From Candidatus Woesearchaeota archaeon (GTDB lineage: Archaea > Nanobdellota > Nanobdellia > Woesearchaeales > SKIA01), in assembly GCA_007116645.1 (NCBI GenBank), contig SKIA01000042.1:1-19171 (forward strand): a stretch of 19,171 nucleotides of DNA. The letters run 5' to 3'. A program made the position numbers and the translations under genes. Position 1 is the first letter of the stretch; each line of letters begins with the position of its first letter. Below, piece by piece: positions 6,994 to 15,151 of the stretch. Under the pieces are notes generated by a model. It searched no databases. It saw only the letters and a list, made by a program, of their open reading frames with translations, and had not been told where the DNA came from.

Positions 6994-7722
6994 ATGTGTA
7001 GAATGATTGCAGCGATTGGAGAGTTTAACAACGCCGATATCATCGCCGCAATCAAGAACATGTCTTGTGCAAAAAATTCTAATCATGAGTATACTGACGA
7101 AGAACCATTACTCACTCATTTTGATGGGTGGGGATGTGCGTACAAGGAAGAACATGGCTGGCAAACCTACAAAAGCGCTTCGAGTGTGTATGACGAAGAG
7201 GAATTTCCATTTAAAGATCTAAAAACCTCTGCGCTTGTTGTCCACGCACGCGCAGCCACTGTGGGCGAGGAGAACTTAGCAAACACTCACCCGTTTGTCA
7301 ACCAAAACACGGGGCTTATTTTGTTTCACAACGGAACCATACAACTTCCTCCAACGCCGACGGTGCTCACGCCCAAAGGTGAGACTGACAGTGAAAAACT
7401 ATTTTTATGTATTGCTGAGCGTGTGCTTGAAGGAAAAACAGTGGTTCAAGCAATTGATGAAGAGTTGTCGCTGCTGACAGAATTCTGGGGTGCAAACTTG
7501 TTTGTACTTTCTGACTCGTACTTGTACGCTACCTGTTTGCACAAGATCACGCCTCGCTATTACACGATGTACGTGGGAGTAACTGACACTGCAACGTTTA
7601 TTGCATCAGAAATGGTGCCGATTCCGGAAGTCACCTGGACGCCTATCAACAACAAACGATTGCTGAAAGTCTCCTTAGAAGACGCGAGCTTTTCTGTGCA
7701 CGAATTTCCTCAATGGCCTTAG
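6994..7722 (+). CDS. Class II glutamine amidotransferase (YafJ/GAT-II-like)
   Basis: The protein has 242 residues. It begins MCRMIAAIGE, so removal of Met exposes the N-terminal nucleophile Cys2. Other Ntn glutaminase landmarks are HFDGWGCAY (42-50), VVHARAATVG (82-91, Arg86), NTHPF (97-101), FHNGTI (111-116, oxyanion Asn113) and the TDSE turn (131-134). There is no synthase or isomerase domain, so it would act as a stand-alone glutaminase or release ammonia to a partner. Its stop codon overlaps that of the convergent GCS2-like gene (TTAG at 7719-7722). Stand-alone GAT-II proteins are known to occur with amidoligase genes, which makes the neighbour a plausible functional partner (inference). 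Confidence 0.93.
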   Translation: MCRMIAAIGEFNNADIIAAIKNMSCAKNSNHEYTDEEPLLTHFDGWGCAYKEEHGWQTYKSASSVYDEEEFPFKDLKTSALVVHARAATVGEENLANTHPFVNQNTGLILFHNGTIQLPPTPTVLTPKGETDSEKLFLCIAERVLEGKTVVQAIDEELSLLTEFWGANLFVLSDSYLYATCLHKITPRYYTMYVGVTDTATFIASEMVPIPEVTWTPINNKRLLKVSLEDASFSVHEFPQWP

Positions 7723-9023
7723 GCAACGTATTGAAGCTTATTTTTCTGTGGTTGCACTGCTGCGCCAGTGTATTCGCGTGAGCGCAATGCGAGTACTCCG
7801 CCTTGCTCAGCTGTCAAGTTCGTAGTGTCATAGCCTAATTCTAAAGCCTCATTCTCGAGTCTTTTGCTTAATGTCTTTCCGGTGTGAATAATTTCTTCTA
7901 TTGGTTCAAGTTCGTGCTGTTCTTCTCTGGACAGTCCGTTCTGTGCAGCTCTAAGTACTTGTAATGCGTATGCCTTTAGCTCAGGATGGTTGATTCCCAT
8001 CCCAGGAAGTTGATTTCTAAATCCACGAAGAGTGGCAATAGCCAGTGGTCTAAAGCTTGTTCCATCATAAAATTGGTTGCTCATCGCGCCCGGGTACACA
8101 GGTATGTCTTGCCGAAGCAATCCCATCTCGAGCGTGCAGGCTCCAACTATTGTGTCAATGTCGGGTAGGTCGTCTCCTCTATCTTCTAAGCGGTAGGATT
8201 CGTCCTCGCCACGAATACGCACGACTCCCCCTGTCTTTTGTCTCTCATAAGCTAAATCTATTTCCTCGATTAAATCTTTTCTTTCAGCCGCTTCGGCAAC
8301 GACTTTCATTCTTTCGATTTTCTTGTCTGTGATTTCTGAAATCCATTCTTGGTGCTCAGCCACGGAGGTAATATAGTTTGGGAGTGTGACTGCTTCTTGG
8401 AAATGTGCGTATGCGATGTCTCTGAGTAATTCTGTTCGGTGACTCTCTCCGTACGCTTTTCCTTGATAGAATTTACTGCTCGCAGTGATCGCATTAAGAA
8501 CTGGTGCAAATCCGATGCTTAAGTTAAATCTTCTGACGACCTCTCTTTCGAACTTTTTCTCGTCTCCTATTTCTTCTCTTGTAGGGAGGTTCACATTCCG
8601 GTGCTGCGAGACTTGGTGGCCTTGCATACGCCAGCCTTCTTCTCCGAACCAGAGTTTATTGAGTGCGTAGCGTGGAAGATTATCTTCGAATATGGGTTCG
8701 TCGTTTGGTCCGATGTGGCTGACTGCTCCTGCGCCCCAGCCTGCTGGTCTGAGGTGTTTGTCAAGAAATGCGTAGCCGTTTTCTACGGATTTTCGAATCT
8801 CTGCGGGACTTGGTGATGGAGGTAGTGCGAGCTCGACTACTGCCGCGTTTGGTTCAAAGCCCAGATATCCTGATTTTATTTTGGCGTCGGGCCATCCCAA
8901 AACAAAGCTTCCGTCTTCGTTTCTTGCTTGGATATTTATTCCATCAGATAATCCAGTGATTAGATCGACCACCATACTCTCGAGTTCTGGAGCTACTTTT
9001 ATCTCATGAAATTTCTTTGGCAC
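7719..9023 (-). CDS. Divergent GCS2-like carboxylate-amine ligase paralogue
   Basis: The protein has 434 residues. The sequence can be aligned by eye with the better preserved GCS2 protein at 13769-14956. FEPNAAVVELALPP matches LEPGNSTLEINTEP. NAITASSKFYQGKAYGESHRTELLR matches the S-S-P-x-W-x-G-x-x-x-x-Y-R region. GGVVRIRGEDESYRLED matches GGIVRLRRDTIEYRGAD. This is the glutamine-synthetase-like fold of gamma-glutamylcysteine ligase and YbdK. However, the N-terminal GxExE motif is replaced by GLSDG and the HxH motif by QHRN, so metal/ATP chemistry may be changed or lost. The start is a GTG at 9023, chosen because a TATA box lies 26 bases upstream. It may be a catalytically altered ligase or a regulatory partner. 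Confidence 0.72.
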   Translation of the reverse strand: MPKKFHEIKVAPELESMVVDLITGLSDGINIQARNEDGSFVLGWPDAKIKSGYLGFEPNAAVVELALPPSPSPAEIRKSVENGYAFLDKHLRPAGWGAGAVSHIGPNDEPIFEDNLPRYALNKLWFGEEGWRMQGHQVSQHRNVNLPTREEIGDEKKFEREVVRRFNLSIGFAPVLNAITASSKFYQGKAYGESHRTELLRDIAYAHFQEAVTLPNYITSVAEHQEWISEITDKKIERMKVVAEAAERKDLIEEIDLAYERQKTGGVVRIRGEDESYRLEDRGDDLPDIDTIVGACTLEMGLLRQDIPVYPGAMSNQFYDGTSFRPLAIATLRGFRNQLPGMGINHPELKAYALQVLRAAQNGLSREEQHELEPIEEIIHTGKTLSKRLENEALELGYDTTNLTAEQGGVLALRSREYTGAAVQPQKNKLQYVA

Positions 9024-9044
9024 TCTCTTTACTATTTTTCCATC

Positions 9045-9053
9045 CTTTATAAG
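9045..9053 (-). promoter_or_regulatory. TATA-like box of the divergent GCS2-like gene
   Basis: CTTATAAAG (minus strand) is centred 26 bases before the GTG start at 9023, with no Shine-Dalgarno. The rest of the 9024-9206 interval is very AT-rich and holds no gene that I can see. Confidence 0.55.
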
Positions 9054-9206
9054 TTTTATAGACTAAAAGTAGATTATGTATGAATGTTATAAACTGATTA
9101 AAACACTTTTATAGGCTTATTTAAATTATTTAACAATGTAATAAACCTTATTTCATTATTTCGTAGGATTCATCAGATTCAAATACTGTAAATCGTTTCC
9201 TCTTTT

Positions 9207-9627
9207 TGCGTAGGGCGCAGCGTAGCAATCGGAGACGCACATCCCTTGATAGTCGACACGGACAATTCAAGGTTAAACGTGTATCGCTGAGGAACGTCCG
9301 CCCACTACAAGCAGTACGCAGTCCACAGTCCTCTGCTGTCAGCAGGGTTCTGATGACTGTCGTCTGCCTAAACGGAACCTTATGGGAGGAGGAAATCTCC
9401 TGGCAAACCGCACAAGAAATACACCGTGCGCGCCCAAGAATGATCGACTGTGCACTTTGGCAACAAGGTGAGGAGGTCGTGACGTTTGCGCGCGACAGGC
9501 TGAGAATGCGAGTTCCTATCCGAGTGCAACCGGCTTGACCGGGCTTAGGCGAATGCTACGACACCTGATCGGTAATCAAACGATTGCTTTGCGGGTGACA
9601 GAAGGCGGCGTACAGCGCTCCTACGCA
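9207..9627 (+). ncRNA. rnpB: RNase P RNA (archaeal)
   Basis: The catalytic RNA of tRNA 5' processing. CR-I is GAGGAACGTCCGCC at 9289-9302, CR-V is ACAGAAGGCGG at 9598-9608, and the P4 pairing CCGCC (9298-9302) with GGCGG (9604-9608) joins them. TAGGCGAATGCTACG (from 9546) fits CR-IV. The ends form P1: TGCGTAGG-GCGC (9207-9218) pairs with GCGC-T-CCTACGCA (9615-9627), with one bulged T. About 421 nt is a little longer than many archaeal forms. A weak TATA-like TTCAAATACTG lies about 26 bases upstream. It ends 7 bases before the stop codon of the convergent UPF0182 gene and is followed by an AATTATTTTTATT tract that may terminate it. Open frames across it are artefacts. Confidence 0.93.
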
Positions 9628-9634
9628 ATTATTT

Positions 9635-12316
9635 TTATTCAAGCAAGTCTTCAAGTGCTTCAATGCGCTCAGCGTATAGTGCAAAGTCTCCGCGCTCAAG
9701 TGCTACTCGCGCAGCGCGGTATGCGTCGCGAATCTCTTGTATGCGCGCTTCATCAACAATTACTGATGGTTCACTATCCACAACTACTGGGGTGGCGTCA
9801 GGATCAAGAACTGCTTGCAATGCAATCTCAAGTGTTGGCGCCATAGCAATACGGTCTTGGTGCACAACAATAATGCGCATGAGCTGTGGCAGGGCCCCTT
9901 GTTCTCGCGCCTCTAAAAATAATGGCTCAACATACAATATCGTATCTTCGATTGGAATAACAAGTAAGTTTCCTCGTACAACGCCGCTTCCTGCTCTGCT
10001 CCACAACGTGATTTGCTGGCTGATGTCTGTGTCTTGATCAATCCGGCTTTCTATTTGCATTGGCCCGAACGTAAGCTCTTGTTTTGAGAAGTGATACGCC
10101 TTGATCTCTCCGTAGTGCTCGCCGTCACTGCGAGCAGCCATCCATCCGATGAGGTTTTCTCTTCCGCGCGGAATAAAGGGCTGTACTTGAATAAACTCCG
10201 CTTCCACTTCTCCAGGGAGTTGCATAACTTGGTAGTATGGTCGAAGCATTTGTTCGCGTCCGCGCACGACTTCGTTAGGGATTCTCCAGCTGTCTTCGCG
10301 GTTGTAAAAGACTTCTGGGTCTTGCATGTGATAGTCTCGGTAGCGCTCTGTTTGCGCAGCAAAGATGTCTTGAGGATATCTTGTGTGAGCTCGCAAGTCT
10401 TGCGGCATATTATTGATGCTTGTAAACAGATCAGGATACGCTTTTTGGTAGGTGTTTATGAGCGGGTCGTTTCGCTCAACAACATACATCGTGACTTCAC
10501 CATCAAACGCGTTCACTACTGCTTTGACGCTGTTTCGCACATAGTTTGTCTGGTGTCCATTAAATCTGATAGGGTTGCTGTACGGGTAGCGGTTAGTGAC
10601 TGTGTATGCGTCCTGAATCCAGTAGAGTTCTCCGCTTTCTGACACGACAAGGTACGGATCGTTGTCAAGCACTAAGAATGGTGCGAGTGTTTGCACGCGC
10701 TCAGAAACTTGTCTGTGATATTGAATTCTACTCTCAGGAGTTATAGAATCGCTAAAGAGTATTTGCGGTGCGCGAAATGAAAGTGCAAAAGCGGCTCTTT
10801 TGACTATGCCGTCAAGGAGCACTCCTCCGTCTCCTGGGTAGTTAATCCGCACGTTCTCATCGCCTGCGGGATAATCAAGTTCTGCGGTGAGCGTATTAAC
10901 AATTGCGTAATCATAGGTATTCTCGCCGTAGTATATGCGCGGTTGCGTGATGTTAATGCCAATGCTTGATTGAGGAGGAATGTCTTGTACTGCAAGGTTT
11001 GGCAAGTTGTTATTTGTTATCTCGCTTGCGGGTGCCATGGCCAGTCCAAATCCGTGTGTGTAGACTAAGTGGCGGTTTACCCACGTGCGGCTTCTTGGTT
11101 CAAGACCGCTAATATCTATTTCTCGTCCTGCAAGCATCATCAGGCGGCGCTCGCCATTGATGTCGTAGCGATCAACATCGATATTTGGGAATGTATAGTA
11201 GGTTCGGAAAATCTGAATTTCGTTCAGTGTTTGGAGCAGTGGTCGGTCGTCCCACAGCCGAGCATTATCAAGTGTTGGTCGATGTCTGTTAACTACTGCT
11301 TGCGTGAGTCCTTCTCCGTCAGTAATTTCTTCTCGTACTACTCTGTCCAGTGCAAATCCTGCTCTGGTAAATGTTATTTCGTGCTGAATATATTCTCGCT
11401 CTTTGTTTATCTCGTCAGGCTCGACAACGAGTGCTTGCACGACTATTCCTGCAACCCCTGCGAGTAGCGATACGCTGATGAATGCAATTACGACACCTGT
11501 TACTATCTTATCTTTTTTGGTCTTAATATTTACTAAGAGCAACACTGCTCCTACTGCGCATACTATTGTTAGTATCCAGAGCGCTGGTAGTCTAACGAGT
11601 GCTTCTGTAAATCCAACTCCGTACACCGTTCCTTGTCCGGAAAATAAGAGTTCGTATCTTCCAAACCAGTAGCGTGTTGCTGTGAGTGCGAGTAGGATTG
11701 CTCCGAATACTGAGAGTTGTACGTACGCATATTTTTTTAGTTCAAGAACGTAGTGTGCAAAATCAAAGCCTGCGCGTGCATGAATGATTGTTTGGTCTTC
11801 TTCTAAAATGATTTTTTTCCTAAAATGTATTGCGTAAAGCGCAAGTGCCAACACTGCGCACACAAAGGTGATTGAGAAAAGCAGTGTGATGACTGCGTCA
11901 AAAAAGGGCAAGGTATACACGTAAAATGAGATGTCTTGTGAGAAGACAGGGTCTGTTTGTGAAAATGAAAATGGGTTGAGGTATCGCAATACTATTTCCC
12001 ATTGGCTTGTAGCGCCCATAGCGATAAAGAGCGTAACTAATCCAATCAGCGACGGTATGAATCCTGATCGCTGGTAATCTTTTTTCTTTTTCTTGATGAT
12101 GCGCTCAGTTGTCTTAAGCGTAATAACTAAGGCAACAGCCGTGAATACTGCCACACTAAAGAAAACTGCGAGTTGGTAGTTGAGCGTGGTAAAGAACACG
12201 CTTGCAAGTCCTTGGGCGTCAAACCACAAGAACTCTGTGTACAAAGAAACGAGCTGTGGAAGTGCAAATACGACGAGCACAGCGAATGCAATCAGGATTG
12301 ATCTTTTGTGTACCAT
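9635..12316 (-). CDS. UPF0182 family membrane protein (COG1615)
   Basis: The protein has 893 residues, the usual size for this family. About seven hydrophobic segments lie in the first 320 residues, with a KKKKKDYQRSGF cytoplasmic loop. The remaining roughly 570 residues are hydrophilic and probably extracytoplasmic. The family signature is clear in FSQTDPVFSQDISFYVYTLPF near residue 135-160, in WFDAQG near residue 32, and in the Pro/Tyr-rich region with TRYPQDIF. The C-terminal tail (RAARVALERGDF) is a short helical pair. The molecular function of UPF0182 is unknown. The start at 12316 is supported by a TATA box at 12338-12346. Confidence 0.93.
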   Translation of the reverse strand: MVHKRSILIAFAVLVVFALPQLVSLYTEFLWFDAQGLASVFFTTLNYQLAVFFSVAVFTAVALVITLKTTERIIKKKKKDYQRSGFIPSLIGLVTLFIAMGATSQWEIVLRYLNPFSFSQTDPVFSQDISFYVYTLPFFDAVITLLFSITFVCAVLALALYAIHFRKKIILEEDQTIIHARAGFDFAHYVLELKKYAYVQLSVFGAILLALTATRYWFGRYELLFSGQGTVYGVGFTEALVRLPALWILTIVCAVGAVLLLVNIKTKKDKIVTGVVIAFISVSLLAGVAGIVVQALVVEPDEINKEREYIQHEITFTRAGFALDRVVREEITDGEGLTQAVVNRHRPTLDNARLWDDRPLLQTLNEIQIFRTYYTFPNIDVDRYDINGERRLMMLAGREIDISGLEPRSRTWVNRHLVYTHGFGLAMAPASEITNNNLPNLAVQDIPPQSSIGINITQPRIYYGENTYDYAIVNTLTAELDYPAGDENVRINYPGDGGVLLDGIVKRAAFALSFRAPQILFSDSITPESRIQYHRQVSERVQTLAPFLVLDNDPYLVVSESGELYWIQDAYTVTNRYPYSNPIRFNGHQTNYVRNSVKAVVNAFDGEVTMYVVERNDPLINTYQKAYPDLFTSINNMPQDLRAHTRYPQDIFAAQTERYRDYHMQDPEVFYNREDSWRIPNEVVRGREQMLRPYYQVMQLPGEVEAEFIQVQPFIPRGRENLIGWMAARSDGEHYGEIKAYHFSKQELTFGPMQIESRIDQDTDISQQITLWSRAGSGVVRGNLLVIPIEDTILYVEPLFLEAREQGALPQLMRIIVVHQDRIAMAPTLEIALQAVLDPDATPVVVDSEPSVIVDEARIQEIRDAYRAARVALERGDFALYAERIEALEDLLE

Positions 12317-12337
12317 AGATTTGGAAAGTGTCTAGGT

Positions 12338-12346
12338 CTTATATGT
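12338..12346 (-). promoter_or_regulatory. TATA-like box of the UPF0182 gene
   Basis: ACATATAAG (minus strand) is centred 26 bases before the ATG at 12316. It sits back to back with the secG TATA box, giving a 72-bp divergent promoter region. Confidence 0.6.
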
Positions 12347-12357
12347 ATTCGCACAAC

Positions 12358-12366
12358 ATTTATAAC
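12358..12366 (+). promoter_or_regulatory. TATA-like box of the secG gene
   Basis: ATTTATAAC is centred about 27 bases before the ATG at 12389, with no Shine-Dalgarno. This supports the short 55-residue product. Confidence 0.6.
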
Positions 12367-12388
12367 TCAAACACGCTTTCTTTGTGGT

Positions 12389-12556
12389 ATGGCAAAAGAT
12401 GACAAAGTACGCATGCCGTCCTCGATGGCGGGATTAACTACGTACTATGATGAAACCACGAGTAACTTCGTCATGACTCCAAAGCAAGTTATGATCCTTA
12501 TTGGAATCATCTCATTCGTCCTTATTGGCCTGCACTTACTCTATCCTTTGGCATAA
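12389..12556 (+). CDS. secG: Sec61-beta/SecG-like preprotein translocase subunit
   Basis: The protein has 55 residues. MPSSMAGLTTYYDE (10-23) is the conserved cytoplasmic segment of archaeal and eukaryotic Sec61-beta, and a single C-terminal TM (about 35-53, MILIGIISFVLIGLHLLYP) anchors it. It is the small peripheral subunit of the SecYE channel. The start at 12389 is chosen over an upstream in-frame start because the conserved protein begins MAKDDK and a TATA box lies about 27 bases before it. It is followed by nac, another factor acting at the ribosome exit, but nac has its own promoter. Confidence 0.93.
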   Translation: MAKDDKVRMPSSMAGLTTYYDETTSNFVMTPKQVMILIGIISFVLIGLHLLYPLA

Positions 12557-12560
12557 GGTT

Positions 12561-12569
12561 CATAAATAA
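12561..12569 (+). promoter_or_regulatory. TATA-like box of the nac gene
   Basis: CATAAATAA is centred 23 bases before the ATG at 12588 and 5 bases after the secG stop. nac can therefore be transcribed independently without a leader. Confidence 0.55.
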
Positions 12570-12587
12570 CCCTTCTCTCACACTCTT

Positions 12588-12929
12588 ATGATTCCTGGAA
12601 TGAACCCTCGTCAAATGCAGAAGATGATGAAGCAAATGGGCGTAAAACAAGACTCGCTCAACGCTGTGCGCGTAGAAGTATTTCTTACTGACGGCACAAA
12701 ACTCGTGTTTGATGACCCTGACCTCTCAAAAGTCAATATGATGGGTCAAGAAATGTACCAACTCCAAGGAGCAACTCGCATAGAATCTGTTGATTCAACG
12801 CCTGATATTTCTGATGAAGACGTAGAAACGGTTATGCAACAAACTGGCGCAACCAGAGAAGAAGCGCAAAAAGCAATTGATGACGCTGGCGGCGACCTTG
12901 CCGATGCCATTATGAACCTGAGTGAGTAA
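12588..12929 (+). CDS. nac: Nascent polypeptide-associated complex protein (archaeal NAC)
   Basis: The protein has 113 residues. The N-terminal MIPGMNPRQMQKMMKQMGVKQ is the helical ribosome-contacting segment. The NAC beta-barrel core spans about 27-65 (VEVFLTDGTKLVFDDPDLSKV, then YQLQGATR). The C-terminal UBA domain covers about 74-113 (ISDEDVETVMQQTGATREEAQKAI). Archaeal NAC forms homodimers that bind emerging chains at the ribosome exit. The last 20 bases overlap the 3' end of the convergent ATP-grasp gene. Confidence 0.96.
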   Translation: MIPGMNPRQMQKMMKQMGVKQDSLNAVRVEVFLTDGTKLVFDDPDLSKVNMMGQEMYQLQGATRIESVDSTPDISDEDVETVMQQTGATREEAQKAIDDAGGDLADAIMNLSE

Positions 12930-13785
12930 CTGTGGCAAGATGAACGACGAGTTCTGCATATCTTTCTGATGCTTGAGGAATGTGTCTTTGCAGTCCTATT
13001 CCTCCTGGAGAGCTGTTTGTTTCTATGAGTGTTGGTTTGTTGTCCAAATAACCCAAATCCATTCCTATAAAATCCAGGTTACTTCTTTTAGCAACCTCGA
13101 TTCCTAGTGCGCGTTCAGCTTCTGTGATGGAGTGTTCTACATACATTCCTTCCCACACAGGTCCTGTTTTCCAATCCCCCGGAGCAGGAACTCGTCGATA
13201 TGCTCCTAGGACATGATGTTCTCCACAGCTGTCTCGGCACGCTACAACTCTTATTTGTGTTGATACAAATTGAGGGATAAATGGCTGTACAACCACTTGT
13301 TTTGTGATATTACCGAGCACTTTTTGCACTTCAGCAATATCTGTTTCGCCTGTGTACTTAGCTAGTTCATTACTTTGGTAACCCTCTGGCCCTTTGACCA
13401 CTACATCTCTTCCAAACCTGTGAGCGCAGTCCAGTATTTCTTCTAAGTTGGAACAAATCTCAGTCTCGACAACGAGTCCGCTGTAATCAGTAGGGTAGGT
13501 TCTTTTGTCTCGAGACCTTGCGGCTGCATCAAGGGGGTTAGTTACTCTTATTCCTGTTTGTTGTTCAAAGTACTTTAGATCGGTGATGTGTTGATTTCCT
13601 TCAGTAATGGCTCGGTTAACCACTACATGCGTGTTATCTCTTGCAACAAATGGACTTGCATAATTTATGATTTCTACATTGGCTCTTTCTTGTAGTGCGG
13701 CGATAAGCGCCAGGTCGAATCCTTTAGGGCCGCTAGGAGATGCGACTACCAGTACGTTTGGCCCATGTTCAATTAAGTGCGCCAT
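12910..13785 (-). CDS. ATP-grasp amide ligase (GshB/RimK-like)
   Basis: From ATG 13785 the protein has 291 residues. Landmarks are the N-terminal VLVVASPSGPKGFDLALIAAL, the ATP-binding Lys131 in DVVVKGPEGYQ, the hinge VVVQPFIP (164-171), and the metal-binding set Asp243 (FIGMDLGYLD), Glu255 and Asn257 (LIETNSSPG). This ligase type joins a carboxylate to an amine through an acyl phosphate, as in glutathione synthetase and RimK. The start at 13785 overlaps the end of the GCS2 gene by 17 bases and has no separate promoter, so the two form one operon with translational coupling. A longer version starting at 13854 would lie inside the GCS2 gene. A role in adding a second residue to a gamma-glutamyl product is inferred. 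Confidence 0.88.
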   Translation of the reverse strand: MAHLIEHGPNVLVVASPSGPKGFDLALIAALQERANVEIINYASPFVARDNTHVVVNRAITEGNQHITDLKYFEQQTGIRVTNPLDAAARSRDKRTYPTDYSGLVVETEICSNLEEILDCAHRFGRDVVVKGPEGYQSNELAKYTGETDIAEVQKVLGNITKQVVVQPFIPQFVSTQIRVVACRDSCGEHHVLGAYRRVPAPGDWKTGPVWEGMYVEHSITEAERALGIEVAKRSNLDFIGMDLGYLDNKPTLIETNSSPGGIGLQRHIPQASERYAELVVHLATVTHSGS

Positions 13786-14956
13786 AATTAACCTCGAATA
13801 AAGAGTCTTCGAATACTTGCGAAACCGCTCTCTGAATTTCTCTACCTTTTTCACTTCCCCAATATCCTGGTTTGTCAGGTCCTAATCTGTTTGCGTACCT
13901 CATGATTGCTGCTCCAAGCGTGTTGCCCGAAACAGCATCTTCTAATTTGAGGAGTGCTTCTTGATCTTGGGTGTCTAAGAATTCTCTTGCGAGTTGAATA
14001 AATGGGTTACTGTATTCTCGTATTTCTAATTCAGGCACGTGTTTCATTGCTCGTTTTGTTCTCCATAACACATTCCCATGAGCAGGAAGAAAAACAGTCC
14101 CATTTCGTATGCTCAGATAAGTGTTGTTTGTTGGCTCTTGTTTAAGTTCTACTGCGGCTCGTGCAAGGCCCAATCTGAATGCGGCTTCTGCTTCTGCTGC
14201 TGGTACGGTGTTAGTGTCTGCGCCTCTATATTCTATAGTGTCTCGTCTGAGACGAACAATTCCTCCCAAACGTTCGATTCGAATTTCCGGGTCGGTGTTT
14301 GTGCGCGCGTAAAATGCTCTTCTTTGTTCAAGCCATTTTTTTTGTCGCTCTTCCTGCTCATCTGTTGAATCCATATACTTGTGTAGACCAGTAAGGTAGG
14401 GTTGAAATCGATGTGCGGCTGCACGAATCGCGCTCAGTCGATAATTTGTTCTGTGATTAACCCCTCTCCAAATTGGACTACTAGACCACGCAGCTATACT
14501 TATCGGGTGCGATGCAGTGAAAAGATTCATTATTCGAGCATCTGTTGAAGGGTCGAATGTTCTACTTACGTGTGTGTGTATGCCGATGTGGTCGTAGAGA
14601 ACTTCATATCGTGCTGGTGGAATAACTGCTTGTCTTTGGTTGACATATGTTGGTTGATTTCTTGGCTCAATAACTTCATCTTCTGCGATAACCGTTGAGC
14701 AAAGTGCGCCCGCACCGCGTCTAGAGAGTTCTTCAATGAGTATTTTTGCTGTTTTTTGCAGATCTTCTCCGATTTCGCTTGCGGAATCGTGTGGTTCAGT
14801 ATTTATTTCTAGCGTGCTGTTTCCTGGTTCAAGATCGAGTTTGATTGCTGATGCTTCTTCTTGTATATTTTCTGCGATATTAAGAATTCTTCCATCTGCT
14901 TGGCTGGTAATCTGTACTTCGAGTTCGCTCCCTGCACGAATTAGGTGGCTCTCCAT
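13769..14956 (-). CDS. GCS2-family carboxylate-amine ligase (gamma-glutamylcysteine ligase-like)
   Basis: The protein has 395 residues. GSELEVQI (9-16) carries the paired glutamates Glu11 and Glu13, LDLEPGNSTLEINTEP (40-55) the next strand with Glu50, and GIHTHVSR (125-132) the HxH motif. SSSPIWRGVNHRTNYR (158-173) corresponds to the S-S-P-x-W-x-G region and GGIVRLRRDTIEYRGADTN (231-249) to the late arginine/glutamate strand. These are the hallmarks of the glutamine-synthetase-fold GCS2 enzymes (GshA/YbdK/EgtA). It probably couples the gamma-carboxyl of glutamate, or another acid, to an amine with ATP. The downstream ATP-grasp gene gives the same order of chemistry as glutathione synthesis. 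Leaderless start at 14956 (TATA box 26 bases upstream). Confidence 0.87.
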   Translation of the reverse strand: MESHLIRAGSELEVQITSQADGRILNIAENIQEEASAIKLDLEPGNSTLEINTEPHDSASEIGEDLQKTAKILIEELSRRGAGALCSTVIAEDEVIEPRNQPTYVNQRQAVIPPARYEVLYDHIGIHTHVSRTFDPSTDARIMNLFTASHPISIAAWSSSPIWRGVNHRTNYRLSAIRAAAHRFQPYLTGLHKYMDSTDEQEERQKKWLEQRRAFYARTNTDPEIRIERLGGIVRLRRDTIEYRGADTNTVPAAEAEAAFRLGLARAAVELKQEPTNNTYLSIRNGTVFLPAHGNVLWRTKRAMKHVPELEIREYSNPFIQLAREFLDTQDQEALLKLEDAVSGNTLGAAIMRYANRLGPDKPGYWGSEKGREIQRAVSQVFEDSLFEVNYGALN

Positions 14957-14977
14957 GTGGAAGGATAGTTATTATCA

Positions 14978-14987
14978 AGTTATAAGT
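14978..14987 (-). promoter_or_regulatory. TATA-like box of the GCS2/ATP-grasp operon
   Basis: ACTTATAACT (minus strand) is centred 26 bases before the ATG at 14956. No Shine-Dalgarno lies between. Confidence 0.6.
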
Positions 14988-15019
14988 CTTATTAACTATG
15001 AATACTGATGTTTAATGCC

Positions 15020-15045
15020 AATAAAATTCATAATTAAATTTTATT
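15020..15045. repeat. 9-bp perfect inverted repeat in the divergent intergenic region
   Basis: AATAAAATT and AATTTTATT are separated by 8 bases (CATAATTA). The region is AT-rich, so chance is possible, but it sits between the GCS2 operon promoter and the promoter of the orphan pair. It could be an operator or a bidirectional termination structure. Confidence 0.45.
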
Positions 15046-15124
15046 CAGACTTAAAAAATGAAAATAGGCTATTTTAAAACGATTTTTAACTAATTAGACT
15101 GATTGAGTATTGAAGAGAATATTT

Positions 15125-15131
15125 CATATAC
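15125..15131 (+). promoter_or_regulatory. TATA-like box of the orphan gene pair
   Basis: CATATAC is centred about 24 bases before the ATG at 15152. This supports that start over the in-frame ATG at 15110. Confidence 0.45.
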
Positions 15132-15151
15132 TTTGGTTTGTCTCTTTTGCT

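Noticed and set aside
9206..9846. Two plus-strand open frames of 110 and 103 codons
   Set aside because: They lie across the RNase P RNA and the 3' end of the UPF0182 gene, are Arg-rich without any domain, and are explained by the GC-rich RNA.
12308..12388. N-terminal extension of SecG from the ATG at 12308
   Set aside because: It would cover the divergent promoter and the TATA box; the conserved protein begins at MAKDDK.
13786..13854. N-terminal extension of the ATP-grasp protein from 13854
   Set aside because: It lies inside the GCS2 reading frame and precedes the natural beginning of the Rossmann-like first strand.
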